The translations under genes and the position numbers were made by a program. Source: Pseudoalteromonas xiamenensis (GTDB lineage: Bacteria > Pseudomonadota > Gammaproteobacteria > Enterobacterales > Alteromonadaceae). From it: 64,000 nucleotides of DNA. The stretch spans positions 2,012,501 to 2,076,500 of the forward strand of contig NZ_CP099917.1 in the NCBI RefSeq assembly GCF_030994125.1. Reading direction: 5' to 3'. The notes under the pieces were generated by a model that worked only from the letters and a program-made list of their open reading frames with translations, made no database searches and was not told the origin of the DNA. This document shows positions 27,184 through 36,647 of the stretch, piece after piece. The first letter of the stretch is position 1; each line of letters starts with the position of its first letter.

Positions 27184-28575
27184 ATGAAGCAGCTACTCTC
27201 TCTCTTTACCGTTACATGTGCCTTACTGTGCACCAACGTAAGTGCGCAAGAATTTACGAACGAGCAACTAAATCAAGTCAATACCCTTAGAACAAATGCA
27301 ATGCAAAGCGATTTAAGCTGGCAGATTTTAAGCTCCTTAACCACGGAAATAGGTCCTCGTCTACCCGGCACCGAAAATGACAAACTCGCCGTCGCATGGG
27401 CACAGAAGCAATTCAAAAATCTGGGCTTTGACAAGGTTTGGGTTGAGCCTGCAACGTTCCCAAATTGGCGTCGCTATCACGAATCAGCAAGTATTACATT
27501 TCCAAGCCATCAACCGCTTCATATCACCGCTTTAGGCAACAGTGTAAGTACTCCAAAAGCGGGACTAAAAGGCGAGGTCGTTCTATTTGAAACATTTGAA
27601 GAGCTAGTGGCAGCGCCAGAGAATAGCCTCAACGGTAAAATTGCGTTTATTAATTACCGTATGAATCGTGACATTGATGGCAACGGCTACGGTCCTGCAG
27701 TAAAGGCTCGCAATAAAGGCGCGGTGGAAGCCGCTAAGAAAGGAGCGGTCGGATACATCATGCGCTCTGTAAGTACAGGTCACCATCGCTTTGCTCATAC
27801 TGGTGGCAGTCATTACGACGAAGGAGTCACCAAAATCCCAACTGCTGCGGTTGCCAATCCCGATGCCGATCAACTTGAGCGTTTGATTTCAATGGGTCAT
27901 ACCGTCAACATTGACATGAACATACACACCGAAGATTTAGGTGAAGGCACAAGCTACAACGTTATTGGTGAAATTACGGGTAGCGAAACACCAGAGCAAT
28001 ATGTCTTAATCGGTGGCCATTTAGATTCATGGGATTTAGGCACTGGTGCTTTAGATGACGGGGCCGGTGTTGCATTAACTATGGCTGCGGCCAAACTCAT
28101 TAAAGATGTAAAACGTCCAAAGCGCAGCGTGCGCGTTGTGCTGTTTGCCGCTGAAGAATTAGGGCTATGGGGCGCAAAAGCCTACTTTAAAGCAAATGCA
28201 AAATCGCTCAACAACATTGTCGCCGCTGCAGAATCGGACTTTGGCGCAGGTCAAGTTTACGCTTTTGAATCAAATGTACACGCTCAATCCCTACCGATTG
28301 TCCGAGCTATTGCTAAAGAGCTCGCGCCGCTTAACATCACCTATATTGGGAAGAATGAGGCGCATGGTGGGCCAGACTTAATTCCTTTCAAACAGGCCGG
28401 TTCTGCTCCCGTATTTAGACTTGATCAAAATGGTACGGACTACTTTGATTACCACCACACCGCGGATGATACTTTAGATAAAGTTGACCCAGAGAAGCTA
28501 CGCCAAAACACAGCGGCCTACGCAATTTTTGCTTTTATGGCAGCAGATGCCAAAAACACCATTAAAGCAAAATAG
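27184..28575 (+). CDS. Exported M28-family metallopeptidase (PA domain)
   Basis: Zinc peptidase of 463 residues with a signal peptide (MKQLLSLFTVTCALLCTNVSA). A PA-type insert lies near residues 120-250. The two-zinc M28 site is intact: GGHLDSWDLGTGALDDGAG supplies His and Asp, AAEELGLWG the catalytic Glu-Glu, ESDFG a further Asp, and YHHTADDT the last His. It resembles carboxypeptidase Q-like aminopeptidases. It probably digests oligopeptides outside the inner membrane, alongside the M1 enzyme at 20.4 kb. ATG 27184 is preferred over TTG 27175, though its GGGA is rather close. A symmetric terminator follows. Confidence 0.92.
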   Translation: MKQLLSLFTVTCALLCTNVSAQEFTNEQLNQVNTLRTNAMQSDLSWQILSSLTTEIGPRLPGTENDKLAVAWAQKQFKNLGFDKVWVEPATFPNWRRYHESASITFPSHQPLHITALGNSVSTPKAGLKGEVVLFETFEELVAAPENSLNGKIAFINYRMNRDIDGNGYGPAVKARNKGAVEAAKKGAVGYIMRSVSTGHHRFAHTGGSHYDEGVTKIPTAAVANPDADQLERLISMGHTVNIDMNIHTEDLGEGTSYNVIGEITGSETPEQYVLIGGHLDSWDLGTGALDDGAGVALTMAAAKLIKDVKRPKRSVRVVLFAAEELGLWGAKAYFKANAKSLNNIVAAAESDFGAGQVYAFESNVHAQSLPIVRAIAKELAPLNITYIGKNEAHGGPDLIPFKQAGSAPVFRLDQNGTDYFDYHHTADDTLDKVDPEKLRQNTAAYAIFAFMAADAKNTIKAK

Positions 28576-28591
28576 TCACCTCCTTGACTAG

Positions 28592-28624
28592 AAAAGAGGT
28601 AAGTCTACGACTTACCTCTTTTTT
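28592..28624. terminator. Bidirectional terminator between the M28 gene and the GGDEF-EAL gene
   Basis: A perfect 14-bp stem, AAAAGAGGTAAGTC and GACTTACCTCTTTT, with a 3-base loop and a T run. It serves both convergent genes and overlaps the stop of the minus-strand gene. Confidence 0.9.
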
Positions 28625-31226
28625 AACTTTGTTCTTCACCCAGCATAGTACGTCTGGTTTGCAACAAACGATTCATTGCTTCCACATTTAGCGGTTTGCT
28701 GTGCCAATAACCTTGTGTCAGATCACACTCAAGTGATTGTAAATATTCAAACTGGGCCTGTGTCTCAACCCCTTCCGCAATGACTTTTAGGTTCAAATTC
28801 GCGGCCATTGAAATAATTGCACTCACTAAGGCGCAATCTTCAGGATCGTCCGGAATATCACGAACAAACTCGCGATCAATTTTCAATTTGGTCAGCGGGA
28901 AACGTTTCAAGTAACTCAAAGAAGAATAACCGGTGCCAAAATCATCTATTGCTAATTCCACGCCCATTTCCCTCAGCGCCATTAACTGATGTAACGTATG
29001 ATGCGTATTGTCAGCTAAGACCGTTTCTGTGATTTCCAGAGTCAAACAATGTGCGGGTAGGTCCGTATCACGTAGCACTTTCGCCACTAAGGAAGCAATG
29101 TCTTGTCGCTTAAACTGCGTACTGGAGACGTTGACTGTAATAAAAAAGTCCGCGTTTTCTTTTTCACGCCAACTTTTTGCTTGCGCACAGGCTTGGTACA
29201 ACACCCATTCGCCAATCGCGACAATAAGCCCCAACTCTTCGCTCACAGGAACAAACGTGGCGGGTGATACATGACCTAACTGAGGTGAATACCACCGCAA
29301 CAAGGCTTCTGCCCCTTTTAATTTCCCTTGGCCATCAACAATCGGCTGATAATTAATTGAAAGTTCTTTATTAATAAGCGCTTTATATAATGCACCTTCC
29401 AACCGGCTACGCGCTTTTGCATGTTCATGCATCGCGGATGTGTAGAACTGAAAGCAATTTCGGCCATGTTCTTTGGCTTTATACATCGCACTATCTGCGT
29501 TACGCAGTAACACTTTTCGATCTGTGCCATCATCAGGAAACAACGTGATTCCCATGCTTCCCGACACAAACGCTTCGTGGCTTTCCAAACTATATGGGCT
29601 GCTCAACGCTTTAAGTACCTTACTTGCGATCTTTTCGATATCAGCAATCGAATTCACGTCCGGTAACAACAAAGCAAACTCATCCCCACCCAACCGAGCA
29701 ACCGTATCTGAGCTCCGGGTACAGGCTTTAATGCGATTCGCTGCTTCAATCAGTAACAGATCTCCAATATGGTGACCGAGCGTGTCGTTAACCGCTTTGA
29801 AACGGTCTAAATCAATAAAGCAAATCGCCAGACGCATTCCTTCTCGCTGTGCGCGCAGGATTTCTTGGTCGAATTTATTGTGATAGTGGTGGCGATTAGC
29901 GAGCCCCGTCAGATTGTCATAGTTTGCCTGCTGCCACATCAGTTGTTCATTTTTCTTGCGAGAGGTGATGTCGTTAAAAAGCGCCACGTACATTTCAATA
30001 TCGCCACTATCCGAGAAGACAGCAGACACCGTTAACCAACTTGGGTAAATATCACCATTCTTGCGACGATTCCAAATTTCGCCTTCCCAATGCCCTTGCT
30101 TATTTAATGTGTCGTAGAGTTGAGTGAAATAGGCTGTGTCATGCCGACCTGAACTGAAAATATCAGGTGTTTGACCCATGACTTCATGTTGTTCGAAACC
30201 CGTTATTTCCGTAAAGGCTCGATTGACAAGTTGGATGCGATTTTGTTTATCAGACACCAACACCCCTTCATTGGTCGTCGCAAACACTGTACTGGCTAAA
30301 CGCAGTTCTCGCTCGGCTTCTAGGCGTGCTTGAATATTGCGAATGATGTACAAAAATCCTTGTTGTTTACCATGCCTATCATTTACCGCTTCACAGCGAA
30401 TTTCAGCAGGGAACGACTTATCAACCAACTTCACCATCAGTTCTGCAACCTGATTATCACCAAGTGACATACCTTCAGGACAATCGACAAAATCACACAA
30501 CACCTTACCCACCCAATTTTCTGGGAATGCCTGATGGACTCGTTGATTACCTGACAAAATAACGTGATGTTCATCCGTAAAAACTAAGTAATCGTCAAAC
30601 GCGTTAAAGATAGCCCGAAGTGTCGAACTGTCGTGTTCCGCTTTTCGTTTTGCCTCTCTGAGTCGAAACGCCATAAATATGACGATGACTAATGCGCCAA
30701 TCATCATGACCAGAACAACGTACATTAACACCCATTTTACAGCGTCGGCTTCTTCGATGGCTTGAGTTTGCATCGCAACTTGCTGTTCCAAGTTTTCCTG
30801 ATAATGCCAAAGTTCCTGCTGCAAATTTCGCTGGGCACTTATGTCTTGGATAACGGACAACAACAACGTTTGCCCATGCACTGCAAAAGGACTTGAAAAC
30901 ACTTGTACTGTGCGGATCTCACCACTTTTTAATTGATGTTGAAAAATAAAATAGTTTCGCCCTTCTGACACCGCCGCTTTTCGCTCCGCCGCCACTTGTT
31001 CAGGTGTAAGTTGATTGATTTGTTGAATTTTAAGTGAAGTCAGAGTGGGTAAATCGTAACCATAAAACATCGCAGCAGCGTCGTTTGCTTCTACGATTCG
31101 CCCTGTCGAAGGCTCAATAATGAGCATGACTGCACTGTGATTTGAAAACGCTTGTTCAGGAATTGGCATCGCCCAGGACGATACACAAACCAAGAGCATC
31201 AGGATACTCGCGATGATTTTATTCAA
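28623..31226 (-). CDS. PAS-GGDEF-EAL cyclic-di-GMP enzyme
   Basis: Membrane protein of 867 residues. A signal peptide (1-19) is followed by a PAS domain that should be periplasmic (about 25-135), a coiled coil, a transmembrane helix (about 166-190), two cytoplasmic PAS domains (about 205-310 and 320-435), GGDEF and EAL. The synthase motif is intact (RLGGDEFALL), and so is the phosphodiesterase site (GAEALLRW, DDFGTGYSSL, EGVETQ). It could therefore make or degrade c-di-GMP; which activity dominates cannot be read. The start is TTG, with AGGG seven bases upstream and no better ATG before the signal peptide. Confidence 0.92.
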   Translation of the reverse strand: MNKIIASILMLLVCVSSWAMPIPEQAFSNHSAVMLIIEPSTGRIVEANDAAAMFYGYDLPTLTSLKIQQINQLTPEQVAAERKAAVSEGRNYFIFQHQLKSGEIRTVQVFSSPFAVHGQTLLLSVIQDISAQRNLQQELWHYQENLEQQVAMQTQAIEEADAVKWVLMYVVLVMMIGALVIVIFMAFRLREAKRKAEHDSSTLRAIFNAFDDYLVFTDEHHVILSGNQRVHQAFPENWVGKVLCDFVDCPEGMSLGDNQVAELMVKLVDKSFPAEIRCEAVNDRHGKQQGFLYIIRNIQARLEAERELRLASTVFATTNEGVLVSDKQNRIQLVNRAFTEITGFEQHEVMGQTPDIFSSGRHDTAYFTQLYDTLNKQGHWEGEIWNRRKNGDIYPSWLTVSAVFSDSGDIEMYVALFNDITSRKKNEQLMWQQANYDNLTGLANRHHYHNKFDQEILRAQREGMRLAICFIDLDRFKAVNDTLGHHIGDLLLIEAANRIKACTRSSDTVARLGGDEFALLLPDVNSIADIEKIASKVLKALSSPYSLESHEAFVSGSMGITLFPDDGTDRKVLLRNADSAMYKAKEHGRNCFQFYTSAMHEHAKARSRLEGALYKALINKELSINYQPIVDGQGKLKGAEALLRWYSPQLGHVSPATFVPVSEELGLIVAIGEWVLYQACAQAKSWREKENADFFITVNVSSTQFKRQDIASLVAKVLRDTDLPAHCLTLEITETVLADNTHHTLHQLMALREMGVELAIDDFGTGYSSLSYLKRFPLTKLKIDREFVRDIPDDPEDCALVSAIISMAANLNLKVIAEGVETQAQFEYLQSLECDLTQGYWHSKPLNVEAMNRLLQTRRTMLGEEQS

Positions 31227-31507
31227 GCCTCAACCCTACCACTGGCTAAAAACAGACTCTTCAGAAAAATGGTTAACACCATAAAGGCTACAATCCTATC
31301 AACTCACACTAACTGCATATTGCGCAATATCAAACAATACCGATTGTCTTGCCAAACTGAGCAACGGTCAGAACCGAACATGAATAGAGCATAAATGTGA
31401 TTGGTATCAAGGCACAATGGTTTTATTCAGACGTGTTACAAAGTGTAGCAAGCTATTAGATTCTCGCCATCAACTCAATGGATAGGACTACCGTCTTTGT
31501 CAGGAGT
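31227..31507. other. Gap upstream of ubiD and the GGDEF-EAL gene
   Basis: The gap between the divergent start codons is 318 bases. I see no gene in it. It holds a 14-base perfect palindrome, ATATTGCGCAATAT, at 31317-31330, about 90 bases before the GGDEF-EAL start, and the ubiD promoter at its right end. Confidence 0.5.
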
Positions 31508-31516
31508 TGCTACAAT
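31508..31516 (+). promoter_or_regulatory. Extended -10 promoter of ubiD
   Basis: TGCTACAAT is an extended -10 element, placing transcription start about 20 bases before the ubiD ATG. No good -35 is visible, as is common for this class. Confidence 0.5.
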
Positions 31517-31544
31517 AGCACGCAAGAAAAGAGATGTGCTGCTT

Positions 31545-33017
31545 ATGAAATATAAAGACTTACGTGATTTTATTGCTTTACTCGAAGACAAAGGTGAGCT
31601 TGTTCGAGTTACTCAGCCTGTATCGACCTATTTGGAAATGACCGAAATTGCTGACCGTACGCTACGCGCTGGCGGCCCTGCGATTTTGTTTGAAAACCCC
31701 ATAGGTCACTCAGTCCCTGTTCTCGCGAATCTATTTGGCACCCCTAAACGTGTTGCGATGGGTATGGGGCAAGAGGATGTCAACGAACTACGCGAAGTTG
31801 GAAAGCTCTTAGCCTTTTTAAAAGAACCAGAACCGCCAAAAGGCATCAAAGAAGCACTCGGTCAGTTACCTGTTTTTAAACAGGTGCTCAACATGCCAAC
31901 CAAAGAACTCAAAAAGGCACCATGTCAGGACGTTGTGATAGAAGGCGATGACGTCGATCTGTCCACGTTGCCGATTCAACATTGTTGGCCTGGCGATGCG
32001 GCGCCACTGATCACGTGGGGTTTAACCATTACACGGGGGCCAAACAAGAAACGACAAAATCTTGGAATATACCGCCAGCAACTCATCGGTAAAAACAAAA
32101 TCATTATGCGTTGGTTATCTCATCGTGGCGGTGCACTTGATTTTCTTGAGTGGTGCGAAAAACACCCTGGTGAGCCGTATCCGGTTTCAGTAGCCTTGGG
32201 CGCGGATCCTGCCACAATTTTAGGTGCGGTCACACCGGTTCCTGATACCCTAAGCGAATACGCGTTTGCGGGCCTTTTACGCGGCAGCAAAACAGAAGTC
32301 GTTAAATCCATTTCAAATGACCTGCAAGTCCCTGCAAGTGCCGAATTCGTGCTTGAAGGGTACATCATGCCAGGCGAAATGGCGCCTGAGGGGCCGTATG
32401 GCGACCACACTGGCTACTACAACGAGGTAGATGACTTTCCAGTGATGACAGTGACGCACATCACGCATCGTAAAGACCCGATTTATCATAGCACTTACAC
32501 CGGTCGTCCACCTGATGAGCCCGCTATTTTGGGCGTGGCATTGAACGAAGTGTTCGTACCAATATTGCAAAAACAGTTCCCTGAGATCGTTGATTTTTAT
32601 CTCCCACCGGAAGGTTGTTCATACCGTATGGCTGTGGTCACGATGAAAAAGCAGTATCCAGGGCATGCGAAGCGCGTAATGATGGGTGTTTGGTCTTTCC
32701 TGCGCCAATTCATGTACACGAAATTTGTGATTGTGTGTGATGACGACGTCAATGCTAGAGATTGGAATGACGTCATCTGGGCAATCACAACACGAATGGA
32801 CCCTGCGCGTGATACTACATTGATTGAAAACACACCGATAGACTACCTTGATTTTGCCTCGCCAGTGTCGGGACTTGGCTCAAAAATGGGCATGGATGCA
32901 ACCAACAAATGGCCAGGCGAAACGGATCGAGAATGGGGCACGCCTATCGTGATGGATGAGCAAGTCAAACAGCGCGTTGATGAGATTTGGGATAGTCTCG
33001 GTATTTTGCCCAAATAG
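31545..33017 (+). CDS. ubiD: 4-hydroxy-3-polyprenylbenzoate decarboxylase
   Basis: Decarboxylase of ubiquinone synthesis that uses prenylated FMN made by UbiX. It has 490 residues (E. coli 497). Family segments are present: [19 protein letters not shown] at the N terminus, [39 protein letters not shown] around the cofactor and catalytic site, and [17 protein letters not shown] near the end. The frame opens at 31497, but ATG 31545 fits the family start and the promoter position. ubiX is not in the window. fre follows after 59 bases, the same pair as in E. coli. Confidence 0.95.
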   Translation: MKYKDLRDFIALLEDKGELVRVTQPVSTYLEMTEIADRTLRAGGPAILFENPIGHSVPVLANLFGTPKRVAMGMGQEDVNELREVGKLLAFLKEPEPPKGIKEALGQLPVFKQVLNMPTKELKKAPCQDVVIEGDDVDLSTLPIQHCWPGDAAPLITWGLTITRGPNKKRQNLGIYRQQLIGKNKIIMRWLSHRGGALDFLEWCEKHPGEPYPVSVALGADPATILGAVTPVPDTLSEYAFAGLLRGSKTEVVKSISNDLQVPASAEFVLEGYIMPGEMAPEGPYGDHTGYYNEVDDFPVMTVTHITHRKDPIYHSTYTGRPPDEPAILGVALNEVFVPILQKQFPEIVDFYLPPEGCSYRMAVVTMKKQYPGHAKRVMMGVWSFLRQFMYTKFVIVCDDDVNARDWNDVIWAITTRMDPARDTTLIENTPIDYLDFASPVSGLGSKMGMDATNKWPGETDREWGTPIVMDEQVKQRVDEIWDSLGILPK

Positions 33018-33076
33018 CGCAAATTATGATACAGTGCGCGGCATTCGCGTCCAATGTGCAACTTTATAGGTAAAGC

Positions 33077-33790
33077 ATGCAAACACTACAAGCAGCGGTC
33101 ACTCGCATTGCACCGCTCACAGAATTTGTATATCAGGTTGAGCTTACACCTGAACAACCCGTTTCATTTTTAGCCGGACAATATTTGCAAGTGGTCTTAG
33201 CTGAGAAAGACAAACGCGCGTTTTCAATTGCCAGCAAACCGTCGCAAACCAACCTAATTGAGTTGCATATTGGCGCTGGTGCTGTTGATTCCTATGCGAT
33301 GCAAGCCTTAGCATTTTTGAAAACGGCTCATGAAGCAAATCAGACTGTTACTATTGAAGTCGGTTTAGGCAATGCACATTTACGCGAAACACCAAGCATG
33401 CCAACAATTTTGCTTGCCGGTGGCACTGGATTTTCTTACGTTAAATCGATTGCAGACCATTTAGCCGAAATTAACTACGATCAACCCGTCTTTGTCTATT
33501 GGGGTGTGAAAGTCGAGTCGGCGCTTTATGCAAAAGAGGAAATGGAAGCATGGGCGAAGCGTCGTCCCAATTTCCAATTCATTCCTGTGGTAGAAACACC
33601 GGAAGGTGAATGGCAAGGCCATATCGGCTATGTACATCACGCGGTTATGGCGGACATCGTCTCTCTTGAACCGTATCAAGTGTATATGGCGGGCCGCTTC
33701 GACATGATAGGTATTGTCCGCGATGACTTTCTAACGAAAGGGGCTATCCGTGAAAATTTATTTGCTGATGCGTTCGCCTTCATCAAGTAA
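33077..33790 (+). CDS. fre: NAD(P)H-flavin reductase
   Basis: Fre/LuxG-type reductase of 237 residues (E. coli 233), which supplies reduced FMN/FAD to other enzymes. The FAD-domain motif RAFSIAS, the nucleotide-binding LLAGGTGFSYVKSI and the C-terminal YMAGRFDM are present. The position after ubiD matches E. coli and supports Fre. Free reduced flavin could also serve the UbiX-UbiD prenyl-FMN system, though that link is inference. Confidence 0.93.
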   Translation: MQTLQAAVTRIAPLTEFVYQVELTPEQPVSFLAGQYLQVVLAEKDKRAFSIASKPSQTNLIELHIGAGAVDSYAMQALAFLKTAHEANQTVTIEVGLGNAHLRETPSMPTILLAGGTGFSYVKSIADHLAEINYDQPVFVYWGVKVESALYAKEEMEAWAKRRPNFQFIPVVETPEGEWQGHIGYVHHAVMADIVSLEPYQVYMAGRFDMIGIVRDDFLTKGAIRENLFADAFAFIK

Positions 33791-33798
33791 TTGATTTC

Positions 33799-33836
33799 TT
33801 ATCAATCGATTGCTAATCACGGTGATCGATTGATAA
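33799..33836 (+). other. Nested inverted repeats after fre
   Basis: TTATCAATCGAT and ATCGATTGATAA form a perfect 12-bp stem. The 14-base loop itself holds most of a second repeat, ATCAC-G-GTGAT. No T run follows, so this is either a weak terminator or an operator for the CBS gene. Confidence 0.45.
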
Positions 33837-33936
33837 AACCCATCACATCAATCCAAATAATCCATTTTATTAATAATTTTGTTCTTCCCATACTGTAAAC
33901 ATCGAAAACGATATCCTTCCAATAAAGGAGTCTACT

Positions 33937-34341
33937 ATGCGTACAGTTAAACAAATCATGACCACACAATTTCCGCACGTCTTTGCTTCGATGGAGCTTA
34001 CTCAAGCACTGGATGCGATGAACAACTATGGAGTGTTTGGCACCCCAGTGATTGACCAAGCGGGTTACTTAATTGGTTTTATCTCGGAACAACAAATGCT
34101 CAAACCATTGCTAGACAATAGCTATTTTTGCAACGGACAGCTCGCGGTGGGAGATTTAATGTCAACTGAACCGTTGTCAGTATCGCCAGAAATGAATGTT
34201 GTCGACTTAGCTCAGTTAATGGATGGAAATAAACCCAAAATTTACCCCGTTGTCGAGAACGGTAAAGTGATTGGTTTGGTGACTCGCGGACGCGTGATCC
34301 ATGCTTTAAAGCAAGATTATTTGAGCTGCTCATGTCACTAA
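33937..34341 (+). CDS. Two-CBS-domain protein
   Basis: Stand-alone CBS pair of 134 residues: CBS1 about 8-60 (IMTTQFPHVFASMELTQALDAM) and CBS2 about 70-130 (LMSTEPLSVSPEMNVVDLAQLM). Such modules bind adenine nucleotides or S-adenosylmethionine and regulate partners. The C terminus ends SCSCH, a possible metal or redox site. AAGGAG lies 7 bases before the ATG. No fused effector domain is present and the partner is unknown. The gene runs convergent with adenosine deaminase, with 19 bases between stops. Confidence 0.86.
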   Translation: MRTVKQIMTTQFPHVFASMELTQALDAMNNYGVFGTPVIDQAGYLIGFISEQQMLKPLLDNSYFCNGQLAVGDLMSTEPLSVSPEMNVVDLAQLMDGNKPKIYPVVENGKVIGLVTRGRVIHALKQDYLSCSCH

Positions 34342-34360
34342 GCAGCTCTAGAGCATAAAT

Positions 34361-35365
34361 TTATCGACGGGCTGCCGCCAAGGTAAGCAACGCTTGTTTC
34401 TCATCCGCGCTCAGGAATGCAATCTCCAGTGCGTTTCGCTGCGCTTTATCGCAATCACTGGCAGACAGTCCAGCTAAAGCGGCAACATTTTCAAACTCGT
34501 GTCGAAGCTCTATGCCTTCAACCGCAGGGTCATCCGTGTTAATACAAGCAAGAATATCGTGATCAAGGAAACGTTTTAGCGGGTGGCTGTCTAACGTTTT
34601 AACGGTACTCGTTTGAATGTTACTCGTGAGGCACGACTCAATGCCAATTCGTTTATCGCGTAAAAAGTCCATTAGTTTTGGATCGTGAATCGCATTTACA
34701 CCGTGGCCAATTCGCGTGGCGCCAAGTTGCTCGATCGCCTGCCAAATACTCTCTGCGCCTTTTGCTTCACCGGCATGAACCGTTACACCAAGGTACGCGT
34801 CACGCACTCGCTTGAAATGTGGTTCAAACCATTCTCCCGGAAAGCCAATTTCGTCACCAGCCAAATCCACCGCAACCATGTCTTCTTTGTGTGCAAGGAT
34901 AGCGTCCAATTCTGCAATGCACTTCTCGACGCCAAAGGTACGCGACATGATGCCAATAAGATTTACTTTTACCCCTAAAGCGTGAGACGCCGATTTAATG
35001 CCATCCACCACGGCTTCAACAACACCTTGCGGATGTAGATTGTGATTCATTGCCATATAGTAAGGACTAAAGCGCAGTTCGGTGTAATCTATCCCTTGTG
35101 CTTTCGCGTCTTCGACATTTTCAACCGCAATGCGCCGACAAGCATCATAATCACCAAGGACTTTGACGCCCCAATCCAGTTTCGCAAGAAAAGACATCAA
35201 ATCGGGGGCGTTGTCCATTACTTGAACATGAGGACGCAGTCCATCAACATCCGCCGCCGGTAACGCCAAGTTAAACTGACGCCCTAGTTCCAAAATGGTC
35301 GTTGCGCGCACATTGCCATCCAAGTGGCGGTGAAGGTCGAGTAACGGAAGGTTTGGATTTATCAT
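34361..35365 (-). CDS. add: Adenosine deaminase
   Basis: Zinc enzyme that converts adenosine and deoxyadenosine to inosine and deoxyinosine in purine salvage. It has 334 residues (E. coli 333). The metal and active-site motifs are complete: LDLHRHLDG at the N terminus, TVHAGEAKG with His and Glu, [17 protein letters not shown] and NTDDPAVEG. It is preceded by a short gap that separates it from the hemY terminator, so it is probably its own transcription unit. Adenosine rather than adenine specificity is inferred from SNIQT and overall similarity. Confidence 0.94.
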   Translation of the reverse strand: MINPNLPLLDLHRHLDGNVRATTILELGRQFNLALPAADVDGLRPHVQVMDNAPDLMSFLAKLDWGVKVLGDYDACRRIAVENVEDAKAQGIDYTELRFSPYYMAMNHNLHPQGVVEAVVDGIKSASHALGVKVNLIGIMSRTFGVEKCIAELDAILAHKEDMVAVDLAGDEIGFPGEWFEPHFKRVRDAYLGVTVHAGEAKGAESIWQAIEQLGATRIGHGVNAIHDPKLMDFLRDKRIGIESCLTSNIQTSTVKTLDSHPLKRFLDHDILACINTDDPAVEGIELRHEFENVAALAGLSASDCDKAQRNALEIAFLSADEKQALLTLAAARR

Positions 35366-35493
35366 AAGGCACTCAGTTTTTTGGTAAAATTTCGCGGATC
35401 ATACGCACCTCGCGAAAGATTTCAAGGACATCTGTCCATTGTTGACTGTGATAGCCAGAAGTGCAAGCGGATAAGCCAAATCGTTATTAAACG

Positions 35494-35521
35494 AAAAAAC
35501 GGTGCCTGAACACCGCTTTTT
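35494..35521 (-). terminator. Terminator of the heme cluster
   Basis: On the minus strand GCGGTG and CACCGT pair around TTCAGG and are followed by six T, 29 bases after the hemY stop. Confidence 0.65.
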
Positions 35522-35549
35522 ACCTTTACTTAGCTTGGACGGACAACTT

Positions 35550-36647
35550 TTACTGTTCGATAAAACACGCCTTTTGATACTGTTTATCTTCAATGTAGGC
35601 GCGTTTTTGCATTGCTTTCCAATGCATGGGGACTCCGTCACCCAGTTGGTCGAATACCTTTGCAGCCAACTGCGCATCTTTTCCAGCAAGCGCTAAACTG
35701 GCCAAAGAAAGCAACAAATAGACATTGTCCGATTGCGTTTTCAACGCGTGTTGCACTGCCTGTTGAAGCACCAACGAGCCCTCGCCACGCAAATGCAGTA
35801 GCGCACTCGCCAGTTGCTCGAACTGGCCTTTTTTAACCCACTTCTGCAACCGAGCTTCTTCTTTGCTAAGTTCACCCTTTGCGAGTTGTGATTGTACCCA
35901 AACCTCTTCAACGTGCTGTTGCACAGACTTAGGTAGTACGTTCCAAAGTAGCTCTCGTTCATGGGTTGATACTGATGTAAACCATTTTGCGACTTTCACT
36001 CGCCACAACGCTACGTCCATTGAGGCACGTTTGCTTAGCTTGACCAAGACTGGTTTAAGGTCGCTAAACGCACGCTGAGCAACCAGCGCTTCACCATATT
36101 GCATCAACATGTGCGTTGATGCCTGTTTGTCTTTTGCGAGTTTTGCTAACAGTGCAGTATTGTCACCATTCGGTTCAAGGCTCGCTTTTAGCGATACTGT
36201 GTGCTCGTTGGTCGGTAAAGCGTCTAACTGAGCACGCGCTTGTACCCACTGCTCTTGTTCCATTGATGCTTTTACTAGTGCCGCTTGTTTTAGGGTTTGC
36301 CACTCTTCAGAGACGGGTGCTTTACGCCAATGACGTTCAAGCGACTCCCAATCACCTTGCAACATCGCCCACAAGCCTTGTTCCAATACTTGCTGTTGAC
36401 GACGATGACGGCGCCAAGACCAATGACGAGAAGGCGAAACGACTAATCGCCAAAGCCAACCCGCCACTCGTGCAAACAAATACAAGGAGACCATAGAGAG
36501 TAACGTCATAAACCCAAACGAAACCAGCGTCCCTTCTATTGTTGTTTGATTAAAAGAGATAAGCACATACCCTTTTTCATCCATCAACCAGTGTGATCCT
36601 GCGAGGACCAAGGCAAGAACAAGGAAATAAACCAGAACTCGGATCAT
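35550..36647 (-). CDS. hemY: HemY, membrane TPR protein of the heme cluster
   Basis: Inner-membrane protein of 365 residues (E. coli HemY 398). Two N-terminal transmembrane helices (about 1-22 and 38-62) precede a short Arg-rich segment and a cytoplasmic or periplasmic helical TPR-like domain (LEQGLWAMLQGDWESLERHW). It is not the protoporphyrinogen oxidase that shares the symbol in Bacillus. Its precise role in tetrapyrrole supply is unsettled. It overlaps the fused hemD-hemX by 4 bases (ATGA), so the two are translationally coupled. The C terminus is somewhat shorter than in E. coli. Confidence 0.9.
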   Translation of the reverse strand: MIRVLVYFLVLALVLAGSHWLMDEKGYVLISFNQTTIEGTLVSFGFMTLLSMVSLYLFARVAGWLWRLVVSPSRHWSWRRHRRQQQVLEQGLWAMLQGDWESLERHWRKAPVSEEWQTLKQAALVKASMEQEQWVQARAQLDALPTNEHTVSLKASLEPNGDNTALLAKLAKDKQASTHMLMQYGEALVAQRAFSDLKPVLVKLSKRASMDVALWRVKVAKWFTSVSTHERELLWNVLPKSVQQHVEEVWVQSQLAKGELSKEEARLQKWVKKGQFEQLASALLHLRGEGSLVLQQAVQHALKTQSDNVYLLLSLASLALAGKDAQLAAKVFDQLGDGVPMHWKAMQKRAYIEDKQYQKACFIEQ

